Shown: positions 1 through 9,273, numbered from the stretch's first letter. The stretch is DNA of 64,000 nucleotides from Candidatus Dechloromonas phosphorivorans (GCA_016709495.1 JADJMS010000014.1:1-64000), one strand, 5' to 3'. Numbers and translations: made by a program. Notes: generated from the letters alone by a model not told the origin.

Positions 1-1
1 T

Positions 2-43
2 ATCTTTGTGGTAATCGCCATCGTTGTCATCAAGTCGCAATAA
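2..43 (+). CDS. C-terminal tail of an upstream gene (partial)
   Basis: The first bases read in frame 2 as thirteen residues rich in I and V, ending in KSQ and a TAA stop at 41-43. This looks like the end of a membrane segment of a gene that starts outside the window. Nothing more can be said about its family. An accidental open frame is possible because the piece is so short. Confidence 0.25.
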   Translation: MFVVIAIVVIKSQ

Positions 44-113
44 ATTCCGCAATGCTTGCATCCGCTGGCAGAACCGGCGACCATAAACACCCAAACAAAT
101 AACAGGAACAAAC

Positions 114-555
114 ATGCCTAACAGAAAATAAGCAATGTGGGTATCGCGGGTCAAAGCGCTGATCACTGCTACCCGCGATATGACTGTTCGTAGCGCCTGC
201 CGCCTGATGGCAGAGAAGCGGATTGGTGCCATGCTGGTGGTTGAAAATCTCAGGATCGTCGGCATTTTTACCGAGCGCGATGCGCTTAACAAGGTGCTGG
301 CGACCAGCATTGATCCGGATACAACTAAGCTTTCCCGGGTAATGGTTGCCGACCCGATGACCATTCGTGATGACAAGCCGCTCGGTTTTGCCTTGGCCAT
401 GATGGCTGATGGCGGGTTCCGCCATGTGCCTGTCGTTGATGACAACGGTACGCCCCTCGGTATGGTCTCTGCCCGTGATGCCTTGGGTCAGGATATGCTG
501 GAACTGGAAAGAAATGAAGCGTCGCGAAGAACTGGAAGGTTCTATCGGTTATTGA
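114..555 (+). CDS. Tandem CBS-domain protein (frameshifted)
   Basis: Encodes a roughly 145-residue protein made of two CBS motifs. The first carries MAEKRIGAMLVV and GIFTERD, the second MADGGFRHVPVVDDNG and GMVSARD. Stand-alone CBS pairs usually bind adenine nucleotides and act as energy sensors; the partner here is unknown. The likely start is ATG 114, after an AGGAAC ribosome site, giving MPNRKISNVG, but a one-base shift near 155-170 separates it from the CBS frame, in which the first ATG is 135. A second shift near 508-510 (one extra A) hides the natural end, KRREELEGSIGY, with stop at 553-555. The end overlaps the convergent truC gene by 14 bp. The family call is firm; the exact ends depend on the two corrections. 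Confidence 0.75.
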
Positions 556-1278
556 TCCACTCGCTCCACCCCAACTGCGCCGGTCGCGGCAAAACAACCG
601 GACACTGGCGTTCTTTTCCACTCGTTCGCCGCTCGCCGGATGATTGAAAGTCAAACTGGTACAGGCAAGCAGCATGCGTGGGCAGTTGAATTGTTCTGCA
701 AGAAAGCGATTGTGGATCCCCTTGCCATGGGTTGCGTCACCGATGATGGGGTGGGCAATATGCTTGAGATGGCGGCGAATCTGGTGGCGACGCCCGGTCA
801 GAGGTTCGGCCTCAACCAAAGCATATCTGCTGTTCGGATAGCGGTCGACCGCAACAGGTAATTCAATGGTGGCCAAACGCCGGTATTGGGTGAGGGCCGG
901 CTGTGCTTCATCGCTGGAGCGATCACCTTTCCATTCACGGTCATCGCGCTGGCGAGTGAGCAGATGATCTATTTCACCGACCTCGGGCGGGTGACCACGG
1001 ACAACAGCCAGATATTTTTTCTCCACGGTAGCGGCTTCGAACTGTTTGCCAAGCGCGCTTGCCATCTCAGCGCTGAGCGCGAAAAGCAGTACGCCGGATG
1101 TGCCACGATCAAGGCGATGTGCGGCCCATACCCATTGCCCGATCTGGTCGCGCAAGATCTGGATCGCAAAGCGGGTTTCGTGGCGGTCGATTTCCGAACG
1201 ATGAACCAGCAGCCCGGAAGGCTTGTCGATCACGATGATGTGCTCATCGTGATAGAGAATGTCCAGGGTCTCAGGCAA
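542..1278 (-). CDS. truC: tRNA pseudouridine synthase TruC (RluA family), frameshifted end
   Basis: RluA-type pseudouridine synthase, about 245 residues, with the catalytic-Asp motif HRLDRGTSGV and the RRHQIRRHL motif. Family members of this short type (TruC) modify U65 of tRNA. The protein begins at LPETLDILYHDEHIIVIDKPSG. The only plausible start in frame is TTG 1278, which overlaps the stop of the upstream lyase gene by 8 bases, so the two are probably co-transcribed. The last 30 codons need two single-base corrections near 585-620, after which the reading ends SGCFAATAQLGWSEWINNR with a stop at 542-544. A longer open frame running from 1371 is an artefact of the upstream gene. Other RluA enzymes (RluC/D) are longer and carry an S4 domain, which is absent here. 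Confidence 0.8.
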
Positions 1279-2247
1279 AAAAGCGGCTCTTGGCCTCGGC
1301 CGGAATGGCCATGCCAGTGATCTGGGCGCGCTCCAGCAACTCCCAGTAATAGCGATAGGAGGCACGATCATGTAGCTTGCCTTCGTGCTGTGTTGGCCCC
1401 CAGTCTTTGTCCTGTGCCGCGATCAGGATTTCGACGGCAGCCTGCACCTCGGAAAAATCGGGGACGCATGGCTTCGATGATCGGCACGATCTGGTTGGGA
1501 TGGATGCTCCACATGCGTAGATAGCCAAACTCAGTGCGTGCGCGGCGGGCATCGTTGCGTGTAGTCGATATCCTTGAGTTCGGTCGTTACGTTGTGTGAG
1601 GCACGACGCCGCTGGCCAGTGCGGCGGCACTGATCTCGCACTTGGCGCGGGCGACCAGTGGGTGATCAAATTGCCCGGGGCTGCGCATCGCACTTCCCGG
1701 AATGGCACCATGGTGGCCGGAAACAAAATCCATCAGGCCGAAGTCCAGGCTTTCCACACCGGGCAGGGCGGCAATATCCCACACTTCGCGCAGGGCACCG
1801 TGCGTTTCAATCAGGACATGCACGGGAATTCTGCGGTCAACACCAAAATGCAGCTCAATTTCTCGCAAGGCTTCGATCTGCACCTGTACATCGCCTGCGC
1901 TACACGGTTTGGGTAGTGTGATGAAAGGTAGGCGGCGACCAGCAATTCCCACCAGTATCTCCATGTCCTGTCGCCAATGCGGGTGAGTCACGTCGTGGAC
2001 GGGCGCCAACTCAGTTGAACGGGTTGTCCTCCGAGATGATGAGGCTGGCCGCCATTTCGATGCTCGCGCTCGGCACCGGCATGTGCACCGTCTTCGCAGT
2101 CGCAGGTGATGTCGAAGATCGGCCCGAGCTCCTTTTGTAGCAACAACGCCTTTCGCATCAGCTTTTCTGAGCCGGCGTAATGGTCCACTGCGGGCAGGAT
2201 GGGGAATGGCTTTTCACCGGCAAAAGAACCGCTTTGGGATGGCGCAT
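1271..2247 (-). CDS. HpcH/HpaI aldolase / citrate-lyase-like CoA-ester lyase, multiply frameshifted
   Basis: Pieces in three frames align end to end as one protein of about 325 residues in the CitE/malyl-CoA lyase superfamily. It starts MRHPKAVL at ATG 2247 behind an AGGA site. Recognisable blocks are FPILPAVDHYAGSEKL, DCEDGAHAGAERE (metal/CoA-site acidic motif), VHVLIETHGAL, ESLDFGLMDFVSGHHG and the end KDWGPTQHEGKLHDRASYRYYWELLERAQ. Such enzymes cleave or form malyl-, citramalyl- or related CoA esters; the substrate cannot be read from sequence. At least six one-base shifts (near 1466, 1568, 1605, 2010, 2060 and 2210) are needed, more than in any neighbour. It may be a true pseudogene, or simply the worst-read stretch. 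It lies downstream of mdh but behind a terminator. Confidence 0.7.
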
Positions 2248-2267
2248 GATATTCCTGAGCATGAATG

Positions 2268-2301
2268 AAAAAGGCCGCGATATTTTATCGCGGCCTTTGC
2301 T
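2268..2301 (-). terminator. Rho-independent terminator after mdh
   Basis: A near-perfect stem, AAAGGCCGCGATA paired with TATCGCGGCCTTT, is followed on the minus strand by a run of T. It sits 24 bases past the mdh stop and before the lyase start, so it separates the two transcription units. The A-rich flank makes it potentially active in both directions. Confidence 0.85.
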
Positions 2302-2324
2302 TGAAGCTGAGAACTAATGCTGGA

Positions 2325-3312
2325 TTACAGCATGTCCTTGACGGCTTCGGCTTCGTCGGTCAGTTCTTTGAGCGTGAAGTTCATCTTCTCACGGCTGTAT
2401 TCGTCGATTTCAGACCCTGGATAATCTTGAACGAACCGCCCTTGCATTCGCACGGGGAAGCCATAAACGATACCGGCCGGAATGCCGTAGGAGCCATCGG
2501 AGGGAACACCCATGGTGACCCAGTCGCTGGAGCCGAGCACCCAGTCATGGATGTGATCGATGGCTGCATTGGCTGCAGAAGCTGCAGAAGACAGGCCGCG
2601 GGCTTCGATGATGGCAGCACCACGCTTGCCAACGGTCGGCAGGAAGGTGTCGTTGTTCCAGGCGTGATCGTTGATCAGCGCCTTGACGTTGTCGCCATTG
2701 GATTCGCAATTGCGGTAGTCAGCGTACATCGTCGGCGAGTGGTTGCCCCAGACGACCAATTTCTTGAATGAAGAAACCGGACGGCCAGCCTTTTCGGCCA
2801 ACTGTGACAGCGCACGGTTGTGGTCAAGACGCAGCATGCCGTGGTAGTTGTTCGGGTTGGTGCGGCCAACTTTCTTGGCGGCAGCTGCGGCGATGAAAGC
2901 ATTGGTGTTGCAAGGATTGCCAACGACCAGAACCTTGACGTTCTCGCTGGCGTTCTCAGCAATGGCCTTGCCCTGAACGGTGAAGATGGCGCCGTTGGCG
3001 GTCAGCAGGTCGGCACGCTCCATGCCCTTGGTGCGGGGGCGGGCGCCAACCAGCAGGCAGACGTCAGCGTCTTTGAACGCAACATTCGGGTCATCGGTAG
3101 CGACCATGCCGGCGAGCAGCGGGAAGGCGCAGTCGTCGAGCTCCATCATGACGCCCTTGACAGCTTGCTGAGGCCTGCGGCAGGTCAAGCAACTGAAGGA
3201 TAACCGGCTGATCTTTGCCGAGCATTTCGCCGGAGGCAATGCGGAACAGCAGGCTATAACCGATCTGGCCGGCAGCGCCGGTAATAGCTACGCGCATGGG
3301 TGCTTTTGACAT
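2325..3312 (-). CDS. mdh: Malate dehydrogenase (one frameshift)
   Basis: NAD-dependent malate dehydrogenase, about 328 residues, oxidising malate to oxaloacetate in the TCA cycle. The N-terminus carries the Rossmann motif TGAAGQIGYSLLFRIA. Later come GARPRTKGMERADLL (substrate-loop arginines), VGNPCNTNA, and the catalytic region MLRLDHNRALSQ with WGNHSPTMY. This is the bacterial/cytosolic-like MDH type seen in betaproteobacteria. The start ATG 3312 follows an AGGAG site seven bases upstream. One extra base near 3170-3178 splits the frame between LLDLPQA and QAVKGVMMELDD; correcting it restores a normal protein. It is divergent from the GntR gene and ends at a strong terminator, so it is a single-gene unit. 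Confidence 0.93.
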
Positions 3313-3448
3313 GTATCGCTCCTGTATGAAACAGCAATTATTGGATTATTCAAATCTGCTCGGACGCCTGCCAAAAATCACCTTGCATGAACTGGCGCGA
3401 GAGACTTTCAATGTTAGAAGCTAGTCGCGATAGTGTCAATTCATCATC

Positions 3449-3464
3449 TGTCTTATATAAGACA
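3449..3464. promoter_or_regulatory. 16-bp perfect palindrome, candidate GntR operator
   Basis: TGTCTTATATAAGACA is a perfect inverted repeat in the 180-bp space between the divergent mdh and GntR genes. GntR-family dimers of the HutC/UTRA type bind short palindromes with a similar AT-rich centre, and such regulators often sit next to their own operator. Binding by the adjacent regulator is inference. I did not see a second full copy upstream of sdhC, gltA or sucA. Confidence 0.6.
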
Positions 3465-3491
3465 ACTTTTCGTGGACGCTGCTCGTGAAAT

Positions 3492-4265
3492 GTGCTGAAA
3501 TTTCCTTCCATGACTCGTGAAAACAATCGCCCGGCAATTCGCGCCACCTCGCCGACATTTAGTCCGCTCTACCGCCAGATCAAGGATTTTATGATCCATA
3601 GCCTTGAAGCGGGCGAATGGGGGCCGGGAGATGCTATTCCAAGTGAGGGTGAATTGGCGGCGCGCTTTAACGTCAGTCAGGGCACTGTACGTAAAGCCAT
3701 TGATGAAATGGCGGCTGAAAATATGCTGGTCAGGCGTCAAGGCAAAGGAACATTCGTTGCCACCCACAGCGATCCGCGTTTTTTCTACCGTTTTTTGCGT
3801 CTGGTGCCAGATGATGGCAATGCGACGCACGCGGTTAGTGATCCGCTTTCCTGTGTGACCCTGGCAGCAACACCGGAAGTTGCAACAACTCTTGGCTTGA
3901 CGGTAGGCGATCAGGTTTTGTACGTCGAGCGCTTGCTGCGTTTTCGCGGGGAGGCGGTTGTTTTCGATCAAATCTATCTAGTCGGCGAATTGTTCAAAGG
4001 ACTATCATTGGAGCGGCTTGGTGGCGGAGAAAAATCTCTCTATACCTTGTTTGAGGGTGATTTTGGCGTGCGCATGATTAGTGCGGAGGAGCATTTGCGG
4101 GCTGTTGCGGCTGATCCGTATAGCGCAGGCATGCTCAATGTTGCAACAGGAGAACCGCTCTTGCTTGTTGAGCGGACTGCTTACTCCTACGGCAATAAGC
4201 CGGTTGAGTGGCGGCGTGGTTTGTATTGCACGCGCCATCACTTTTACCGCAACGAGTTAGGTTGA
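3492..4265 (+). CDS. GntR-family regulator, HutC/UTRA type
   Basis: A 250-residue transcription regulator. Residues about 25-90 form the winged helix: SPLYRQIKDFMI, then PSEGELAARFNVSQGTVRKAIDEMAAENMLVRRQGKGTFV. The remaining 150 residues are a UTRA ligand-binding domain (VLYVERLLRF, VFDQIYLV, ending RGLYCTRHHFYRNEL). The open frame begins with GTG 3492; ATG 3510, giving MTRENNRP, is equally possible and neither has a clear ribosome site. It lies between mdh and sdhC, each transcribed away from or after it, so a role in controlling TCA genes, sensing an organic acid, is a reasonable inference. The effector cannot be predicted from sequence. Confidence 0.85.
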   Translation: MLKFPSMTRENNRPAIRATSPTFSPLYRQIKDFMIHSLEAGEWGPGDAIPSEGELAARFNVSQGTVRKAIDEMAAENMLVRRQGKGTFVATHSDPRFFYRFLRLVPDDGNATHAVSDPLSCVTLAATPEVATTLGLTVGDQVLYVERLLRFRGEAVVFDQIYLVGELFKGLSLERLGGGEKSLYTLFEGDFGVRMISAEEHLRAVAADPYSAGMLNVATGEPLLLVERTAYSYGNKPVEWRRGLYCTRHHFYRNELG

Positions 4266-4331
4266 ATTAGTTAGTGCTTGTGTAGTGGTTCGAAAACGCT
4301 GGTCTTGGCGTGTTCGGGTTGGTTTTGAATG

Positions 4332-4337
4332 TATAAT
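4332..4337 (+). promoter_or_regulatory. Candidate -10 box for the sdh operon
   Basis: TATAAT lies about 63 bases before the sdhC start in the 134-bp gap after the GntR gene. The best upstream partner, TTGGCG at 4305-4310, is spaced 21 bases, which is long, so the promoter may need an activator or the -35 may be elsewhere. Confidence 0.45.
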
Positions 4338-4399
4338 TATGCTTCTTTTAAAACGACGTAAATGCGGGAAAACCGCATCTTTCGCGAGGGTTGACGTTC

Positions 4400-4786
4400 A
4401 TGGCAGAAATGACCATTAAGAAACGTCCAAAAAATTTGGACTTGACCACAATAAAGTTGCCGTTACCGGGCAAGGTGTCGATCCTTCATCGCGTCAGCGG
4501 TGCAGGGTTGTTCCTTTTCCTACCGGTGATTCTCTGGCTGTTTTCTGCCAGTCTGACTTCGGCGGATACCTTCGCTACTTTCAAGTCAGTGTTTGCCAGT
4601 TTGCCAGCCAAATTCATTATGGCTGGTTTGATTTGGGCATTCGTGCATCACGCCTGTGCTGGTATTCGTTTCCTGTTGCTTGATATGCATATCGGCATCG
4701 AAAAGGAAGAGGCTCGCAAGTCGGCGGCTGTTGTCCTCGCTGTCAGCATTCCGCTGACGCTCGTTCTCTGGGGGGTGCTGCTGTGA
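4400..4786 (+). CDS. sdhC: Succinate dehydrogenase cytochrome b556 subunit
   Basis: A 128-residue membrane anchor of complex II. It holds the family signature KLPLPGKVSILHRVSG, whose Ser and Arg line the quinone site, then three membrane helices (about 30-50, 70-90, 108-126). The His-rich FVHHACAGIR in the second helix provides the heme b ligand. Start ATG 4400 is preceded by GCGAGGG; a TTG 9 bases upstream in frame is less likely. The gene opens the sdhCDAB-sdhE operon and its stop overlaps the sdhD start (GTGA). Confidence 0.95.
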   Translation: MAEMTIKKRPKNLDLTTIKLPLPGKVSILHRVSGAGLFLFLPVILWLFSASLTSADTFATFKSVFASLPAKFIMAGLIWAFVHHACAGIRFLLLDMHIGIEKEEARKSAAVVLAVSIPLTLVLWGVLL

Positions 4787-5130
4787 TTCAACGCAATGTT
4801 GTAGGCGCTCATTACGGTCTTATGGACTGGATTGCTCAGCGCGCCACCGCTGTCATCATGGCGGTCTATACAGTCATTATCGCGGCTGTGTTGCTGGTTG
4901 TCCGTCCTGGTACTTTTGAGGCATGGCAAGGGGTTTTTGCCAATGGCTTCATCAAGTTCGTGACCTTCCTCTTTTTTGTCAGCTTGTTCTACCACGCGTG
5001 GATTGGCATACGTGACATCTGGATGGACTACGTCAAGCCAACTGGCCTGCGTCTGACCTTGCATGTGGTTACCTTGGCTGCGCTGGTCGGTTATGCCGCG
5101 TGGGCCGCTGCGATTCTTTGGAGGCTGTAA
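4783..5130 (+). CDS. sdhD: Succinate dehydrogenase membrane anchor subunit
   Basis: A 115-residue anchor subunit with three hydrophobic helices. It begins MIQRNVVGAHYGLMDWIAQRATA, typical of betaproteobacterial SdhD; the later FYHAWIGIRDIWMDYVK block carries the His and Asp/Tyr residues near heme and quinone. GTG start at 4783 overlaps the sdhC stop by four bases, implying translational coupling. With SdhC it holds the SdhAB catalytic dimer to the inner membrane and passes electrons to ubiquinone. Confidence 0.94.
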   Translation: MIQRNVVGAHYGLMDWIAQRATAVIMAVYTVIIAAVLLVVRPGTFEAWQGVFANGFIKFVTFLFFVSLFYHAWIGIRDIWMDYVKPTGLRLTLHVVTLAALVGYAAWAAAILWRL

Positions 5131-5132
5131 GC

Positions 5133-6917
5133 GTGAGTATTCCTATTCTTAAGTTTGATGCGGTGATCGTTGGCGCCGGTGGTGCTGGTCTGCGTTCCGC
5201 TATTCAGTTGTCTGAAGCCGGTTTGAAAACGGCTGTGTTGTCCAAGGTTTTTCCGACGCGTTCGCACACAGTTGCGGCGCAGGGTGGTGTGGCTGCTTCG
5301 CTCGGTAATTCCGAGGAAGATCACTGGACGTGGCATATGTACGATACCGTCAAGGGTTCCGACTGGCTCGGCGACCAAGACGCTATCGAGTTCATGTGCA
5401 AAAAAGCTAACGAAGTAGTCGTTGAGCTTGAGCACTACGGTATGCCTTTTGACCGTACCGATAACGGCAAGATTTACCAGCGTCCGTTCGGTGGTCACAT
5501 GTCTAACTTCGGCGAAAAACCGGTACGTCGCTCTTGCGCTGCCGCTGACCGTACCGGCCATGCCATGTTGCACGCTATGTATCAGCGTAACGTCAAAGCC
5601 AATACGCAATTCTTTGTTGAGTGGATGGCGCTTGACCTGATCCGTGATGAAGAAGGCCACGTCCTTGGCGTGACCGCCATGGAAATGGAAACCGGCCAGG
5701 TAGTGATTTTCCACGCCCGTGCGACGATCTTCGCAACCGGTGGTGCGGGTCGTATTTATTATTCATCTACCAACGCCTTTATCAATACCGGCGATGGTTT
5801 GGGTATGGCGGCGCGTGCTGGTATCCCGCTTGAAGATATGGAATTCTGGCAGTTCCACCCTACCGGCGTCGCCGGTGCAGGCGTGCTGATTACCGAAGGT
5901 GTGCGCGGCGAAGGCGGCATCCTGCGTAACTCTGACAAGGAACGTTTCATGGAGCGTTACGCGCCGAATGCCAAGGATCTGGCATCGCGTGACGTGGTTT
6001 CCCGTGCCATGGCGACTGAAATCAAGGAAGGCCGTGGTTGTGGTCCTAACAAGGACTATGTGCTGCTTGATATTACCCACCTTGATCCGGCGACAATCAT
6101 GAAGCGCCTGCCGGGTATTCACGAGATCGGCATTCAGTTTGCCGGCGTTGATTGCCTGAAAGAGCCGCTGCCGGTTGTTCCGACTTGCCACTACCAGATG
6201 GGCGGTATTCCGACGCACTTCTCGGGCCGTGTTGTGATGCCGCAGAATGGCGATGTCAATGCCGTGGTTCCGGGTTTCTATGCTGGTGGCGAGTGTGCCT
6301 GTGCGTCGGTACACGGTGCCAATCGCCTCGGTACCAACTCTTTGCTCGATTTGCTGGTTTTTGGCAAATCGGCAGGAGACTCTGCTGTTGAAGATCTCAA
6401 ATCTGGTCGTGCTCACCGCGATCTGCCGAAGGATGTTTCTGACAAGACGCTGGCTCGTATCAGTGCGCTGGATAACCGCAAGGGCGGAGCCAATGTTAAC
6501 GAAACCAGGCTGGCTATGCAGCGCACCATGCAGGACCATGCCGGTGTGTTCCGCTTCAGCGATATGCTGAAGGAAGGCGTCGAGAAGATTCTCGAAGTCG
6601 AAAAGGCTGCTCGCCAGCTCGAGATCAAGGACAAGTCGATGGCTTGGAATACGGCCCGTACCGAAGCGCTCGAAATGGAAAACCTGATCGAAGTCGCCAA
6701 GGCCACGATGATTTCCGCCGAAGCCCGCAAGGAATCCCGCGGTGCTCACGTCCGTGACGATGCGCCGGATACCGCCGAATTCCCGAATGGCCGCAACGAT
6801 GCTGTATGGCACAAGCACACGATGTTCTCGCCGGTCGATAACGCGATCACTTACAAGCCGGTCAATATGCAGCCGCTGACTGTCGACACCGTCGCGCTGA
6901 AGACGCGTTTGTACTAA
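5133..6917 (+). CDS. sdhA: Succinate dehydrogenase flavoprotein subunit
   Basis: Catalytic subunit of complex II, 594 residues, oxidising succinate to fumarate with covalently bound FAD. The FAD fold begins VIVGAGGAGLRSA; the flavin-linking His is in RSHTVAAQGG. Active-site blocks include GEGGILRN, YQMGGIPTHFSG and the C-terminal FAD contact GANRLGTNSLLDLLVFG. The start is GTG 5133, two bases after the sdhD stop and just behind GGAGG, which is embedded in the sdhD end. An upstream in-frame extension to 5100 lies inside sdhD and is not used. Length and motifs are normal and the frame is intact. Confidence 0.97.
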   Translation: MSIPILKFDAVIVGAGGAGLRSAIQLSEAGLKTAVLSKVFPTRSHTVAAQGGVAASLGNSEEDHWTWHMYDTVKGSDWLGDQDAIEFMCKKANEVVVELEHYGMPFDRTDNGKIYQRPFGGHMSNFGEKPVRRSCAAADRTGHAMLHAMYQRNVKANTQFFVEWMALDLIRDEEGHVLGVTAMEMETGQVVIFHARATIFATGGAGRIYYSSTNAFINTGDGLGMAARAGIPLEDMEFWQFHPTGVAGAGVLITEGVRGEGGILRNSDKERFMERYAPNAKDLASRDVVSRAMATEIKEGRGCGPNKDYVLLDITHLDPATIMKRLPGIHEIGIQFAGVDCLKEPLPVVPTCHYQMGGIPTHFSGRVVMPQNGDVNAVVPGFYAGGECACASVHGANRLGTNSLLDLLVFGKSAGDSAVEDLKSGRAHRDLPKDVSDKTLARISALDNRKGGANVNETRLAMQRTMQDHAGVFRFSDMLKEGVEKILEVEKAARQLEIKDKSMAWNTARTEALEMENLIEVAKATMISAEARKESRGAHVRDDAPDTAEFPNGRNDAVWHKHTMFSPVDNAITYKPVNMQPLTVDTVALKTRLY

Positions 6918-6930
6918 TTGGAGAAAGAAT

Positions 6931-7641
6931 ATGAGCAAACGTACAGTTCAATTCAGTATCTATCGCTACGATCCGGACAAGGATGACGCACCTTACATGC
7001 AGGACATCTCGGTCGAACTCGAACCGACTGACCGCAAACTGCTGGACGCGCTGACCAAACTGAAAGCCAAGGACGACGCGATTTCCTATCGTCGTTCCTG
7101 CCGCGAAGGTGTCTGCGGCTCCGATGCCATGAACATCAACGGCAAGAATGGTCTGGCTTGTTTGACCGATATCGATAGTTTGAAGCAGCCTATCGTGCTG
7201 CGTCCGTTGCCGGGTCTGCCAGTTATTCGCGATCTGATCGTTGATATGACGCAGTTCTTCAAGCAGTATCACTCGATCAAGCCTTATCTGATCAATAACG
7301 ATCCGCCGCCTGAGCGTGAGCGTCTGCAATCACCAGAAGATCGTGAAGAGCTAAATGGTCTTTATGAGTGCATTCTGTGTGCTTGTTGCTCAACGTCATG
7401 CCCGTCGTTCTGGTGGAATCCGGACAAGTTCGTTGGTCCGGCAGGTCTGCTGGCGGCTTATCGCTTTATCGCCGATACCCGTGACCAGGCAACCAACGAG
7501 CGTCTCGATAACCTCGAAGACCCGTATCGCCTGTTCCGTTGCCACACCATCATGAACTGTGTTGACGTTTGTCCTAAGGGTCTGAATCCGACCAAGGCCA
7601 TCGGCAAGATCAAGGATATGATGGTTCGTAGAGCGGTTTGA
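6931..7641 (+). CDS. sdhB: Succinate dehydrogenase iron-sulfur subunit
   Basis: A 236-residue electron-transfer subunit. The 2Fe-2S cluster motif is CREGVCGSDAMNINGKNGLAC; the 4Fe-4S and 3Fe-4S clusters are held by CILCACCSTSCP and CHTIMNCVDVCPKGLNP. It relays electrons from the SdhA flavin to quinone. A GGAGAAAG ribosome site precedes ATG 6931, 13 bases after sdhA. The stop overlaps the start of sdhE by one base (TGATG). Confidence 0.97.
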   Translation: MSKRTVQFSIYRYDPDKDDAPYMQDISVELEPTDRKLLDALTKLKAKDDAISYRRSCREGVCGSDAMNINGKNGLACLTDIDSLKQPIVLRPLPGLPVIRDLIVDMTQFFKQYHSIKPYLINNDPPPERERLQSPEDREELNGLYECILCACCSTSCPSFWWNPDKFVGPAGLLAAYRFIADTRDQATNERLDNLEDPYRLFRCHTIMNCVDVCPKGLNPTKAIGKIKDMMVRRAV

Positions 7642-7883
7642 TGGAAAGAAAAGACTACGAACGTCTGCGCTGGCGCTGTATTCGTCGAGGTTTGCTGGAA
7701 GTCGATATTGCGTTAACCCGCTTTCTCGATGATGGTTTCGATAAACTCAACGAAGATCAGCAGCAGGCGTTTGTGGAGCTTGCCGATATGGAAGATCATG
7801 ATCTCTGGCACCTGATTAGCGGTCAGGCTGATATTGATGATGATCGATTGGCAGCCATAGTGGAATTGTTACGTAAGAGTTGA
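7641..7883 (+). CDS. sdhE: FAD assembly factor SdhE
   Basis: An 80-residue small helical protein with the SdhE/YgfY signature RRGLLEVD (RGxxE), followed by LTRFLDDGFDKLNEDQQQAFVELADMEDHDLW. SdhE promotes covalent attachment of FAD to SdhA. ATG 7641 overlaps the sdhB stop, so it is the last gene of the sdh operon. Its position beside its target is the usual arrangement in betaproteobacteria. Confidence 0.93.
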   Translation: MERKDYERLRWRCIRRGLLEVDIALTRFLDDGFDKLNEDQQQAFVELADMEDHDLWHLISGQADIDDDRLAAIVELLRKS

Positions 7884-7963
7884 GTAAGGTGGATGCTCTA
7901 ATTTGAGTGTCCGGCGATTTTTGACATTGCAGTGATAACCAACACCTGTAAAGGGAATAAACG

Positions 7964-9262
7964 ATGACAACCGAACGCAAAGCAACACTAGCAATTGATG
8001 GACAGGCACCTGTAGATTTCGCGATCATGACGCCGACGCACGGCAATGACTGTATTGATATTCGTACGCTTGGCGCAAAAACTGGTTTGTTTACCTACGA
8101 TTCCGGCTTTCTTTCCACGGCAAGCTGCAAGTCAAAGATCACCTTTATCGACGGCGATGTTGGCCAACTGCTTTATCGCGGCTACCCGATCGAGCAACTG
8201 GCTGAACAGTGCAACTTCCTTGAAGTCACCTATCTGCTGAAAAACGGCGAATTGCCGAATGCCAAGCAAAAAACTGAATTTGAAAACACCATCAAGAATC
8301 ACACGATGGTGCACGAACAGCTTTCAAAGTTCTTCTCTGGTTTCCGCCGGGATGCTCACCCGATGGCCGTCATGACCGGTGTGGTTGGTGCCTTGTCTGC
8401 TTTCTACCATGATGCGATGGACTTCTCTGATGCAGAACACCGCAACGTCAGTTTCAACCGTCTGGTTGCCAAGCTGCCAACTATTGTCGCCATGGCCTAT
8501 AAATACAACACCGGTGCGCCGTTTATGTACCCGGACAACTCGCTGGATTACACCGCCAACTTCATGCGCATGATGTTCGGCAATCCGTGCGAAAAATACG
8601 TACCGAATCCAGTTCTGGTTCGTGCTATGGATATGATCTTCACGCTGCACGCCGATCACGAACAGAATGCTTCAACGTCTACCGTTCGTCTGGCTGGTTC
8701 TTCTGGCGCCAACCCGTTTGCCTGTATCGCTGCCGGTATCGCCTGTCTGTGGGGCCCGGCACACGGTGGTGCCAACGAGGCCTGCCTGCAGATGCTGGAA
8801 GAAATCGGCGACGTTTCGCGCGTTCCGGAATTCATCGCTCGCGCCAAGGACAAGAACGATTCCTTCAAGCTGATGGGCTTCGGTCACCGTGTCTACAAGA
8901 ACTTCGACCCGCGCGCCATGCTGATGCGCAAGGTTTGCAACGAAGTGCTGACCGAACTCGGTCTGGAAAATGACCGCCTGTTCAAGCTAGCGATGGAACT
9001 GGAAAGAATTGCTCTGGAAGATCCGTACTTCGTCGAGAAGAAGCTCTACCCGAACGTCGACTTCTACTCGGGCATCGTCCAGAAGGCGATCGGCATTCCG
9101 ACCGAAATGTTCACCTGCATCTTCGCGCTGGCCCGTACGGTCGGCTGGATGACGCAGTGGGAAGAAATGATCACCGATCCGGAATACAAGATCGGTCGTC
9201 CGCGCCAGCTCTACATCGGCGCCGCCAAGCGCGATGTCGTTCCGCTGGCACAACGCGGCTAA
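7964..9262 (+). CDS. gltA: Citrate synthase (type II)
   Basis: A 432-residue hexameric-type citrate synthase that condenses acetyl-CoA and oxaloacetate. The catalytic residues are visible in order: His in GPAHGGANEA, His in FGHRVYKNFDPRA and Asp in NVDFYSG. ATG 7964 follows AAGGGAATAAACG. An 80-bp gap, containing TTGACA at 7921, separates it from sdhE, so it may have its own promoter in addition to read-through from sdh. It is followed by a strong terminator. The frame is intact and full length. Confidence 0.97.
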   Translation: MTTERKATLAIDGQAPVDFAIMTPTHGNDCIDIRTLGAKTGLFTYDSGFLSTASCKSKITFIDGDVGQLLYRGYPIEQLAEQCNFLEVTYLLKNGELPNAKQKTEFENTIKNHTMVHEQLSKFFSGFRRDAHPMAVMTGVVGALSAFYHDAMDFSDAEHRNVSFNRLVAKLPTIVAMAYKYNTGAPFMYPDNSLDYTANFMRMMFGNPCEKYVPNPVLVRAMDMIFTLHADHEQNASTSTVRLAGSSGANPFACIAAGIACLWGPAHGGANEACLQMLEEIGDVSRVPEFIARAKDKNDSFKLMGFGHRVYKNFDPRAMLMRKVCNEVLTELGLENDRLFKLAMELERIALEDPYFVEKKLYPNVDFYSGIVQKAIGIPTEMFTCIFALARTVGWMTQWEEMITDPEYKIGRPRQLYIGAAKRDVVPLAQRG

Positions 9263-9273
9263 TTGGTAAAAAA

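Noticed and set aside
5763..6938. 391-codon open frame on the minus strand
   Set aside because: Antisense of sdhA; composition typical of shadow frames.
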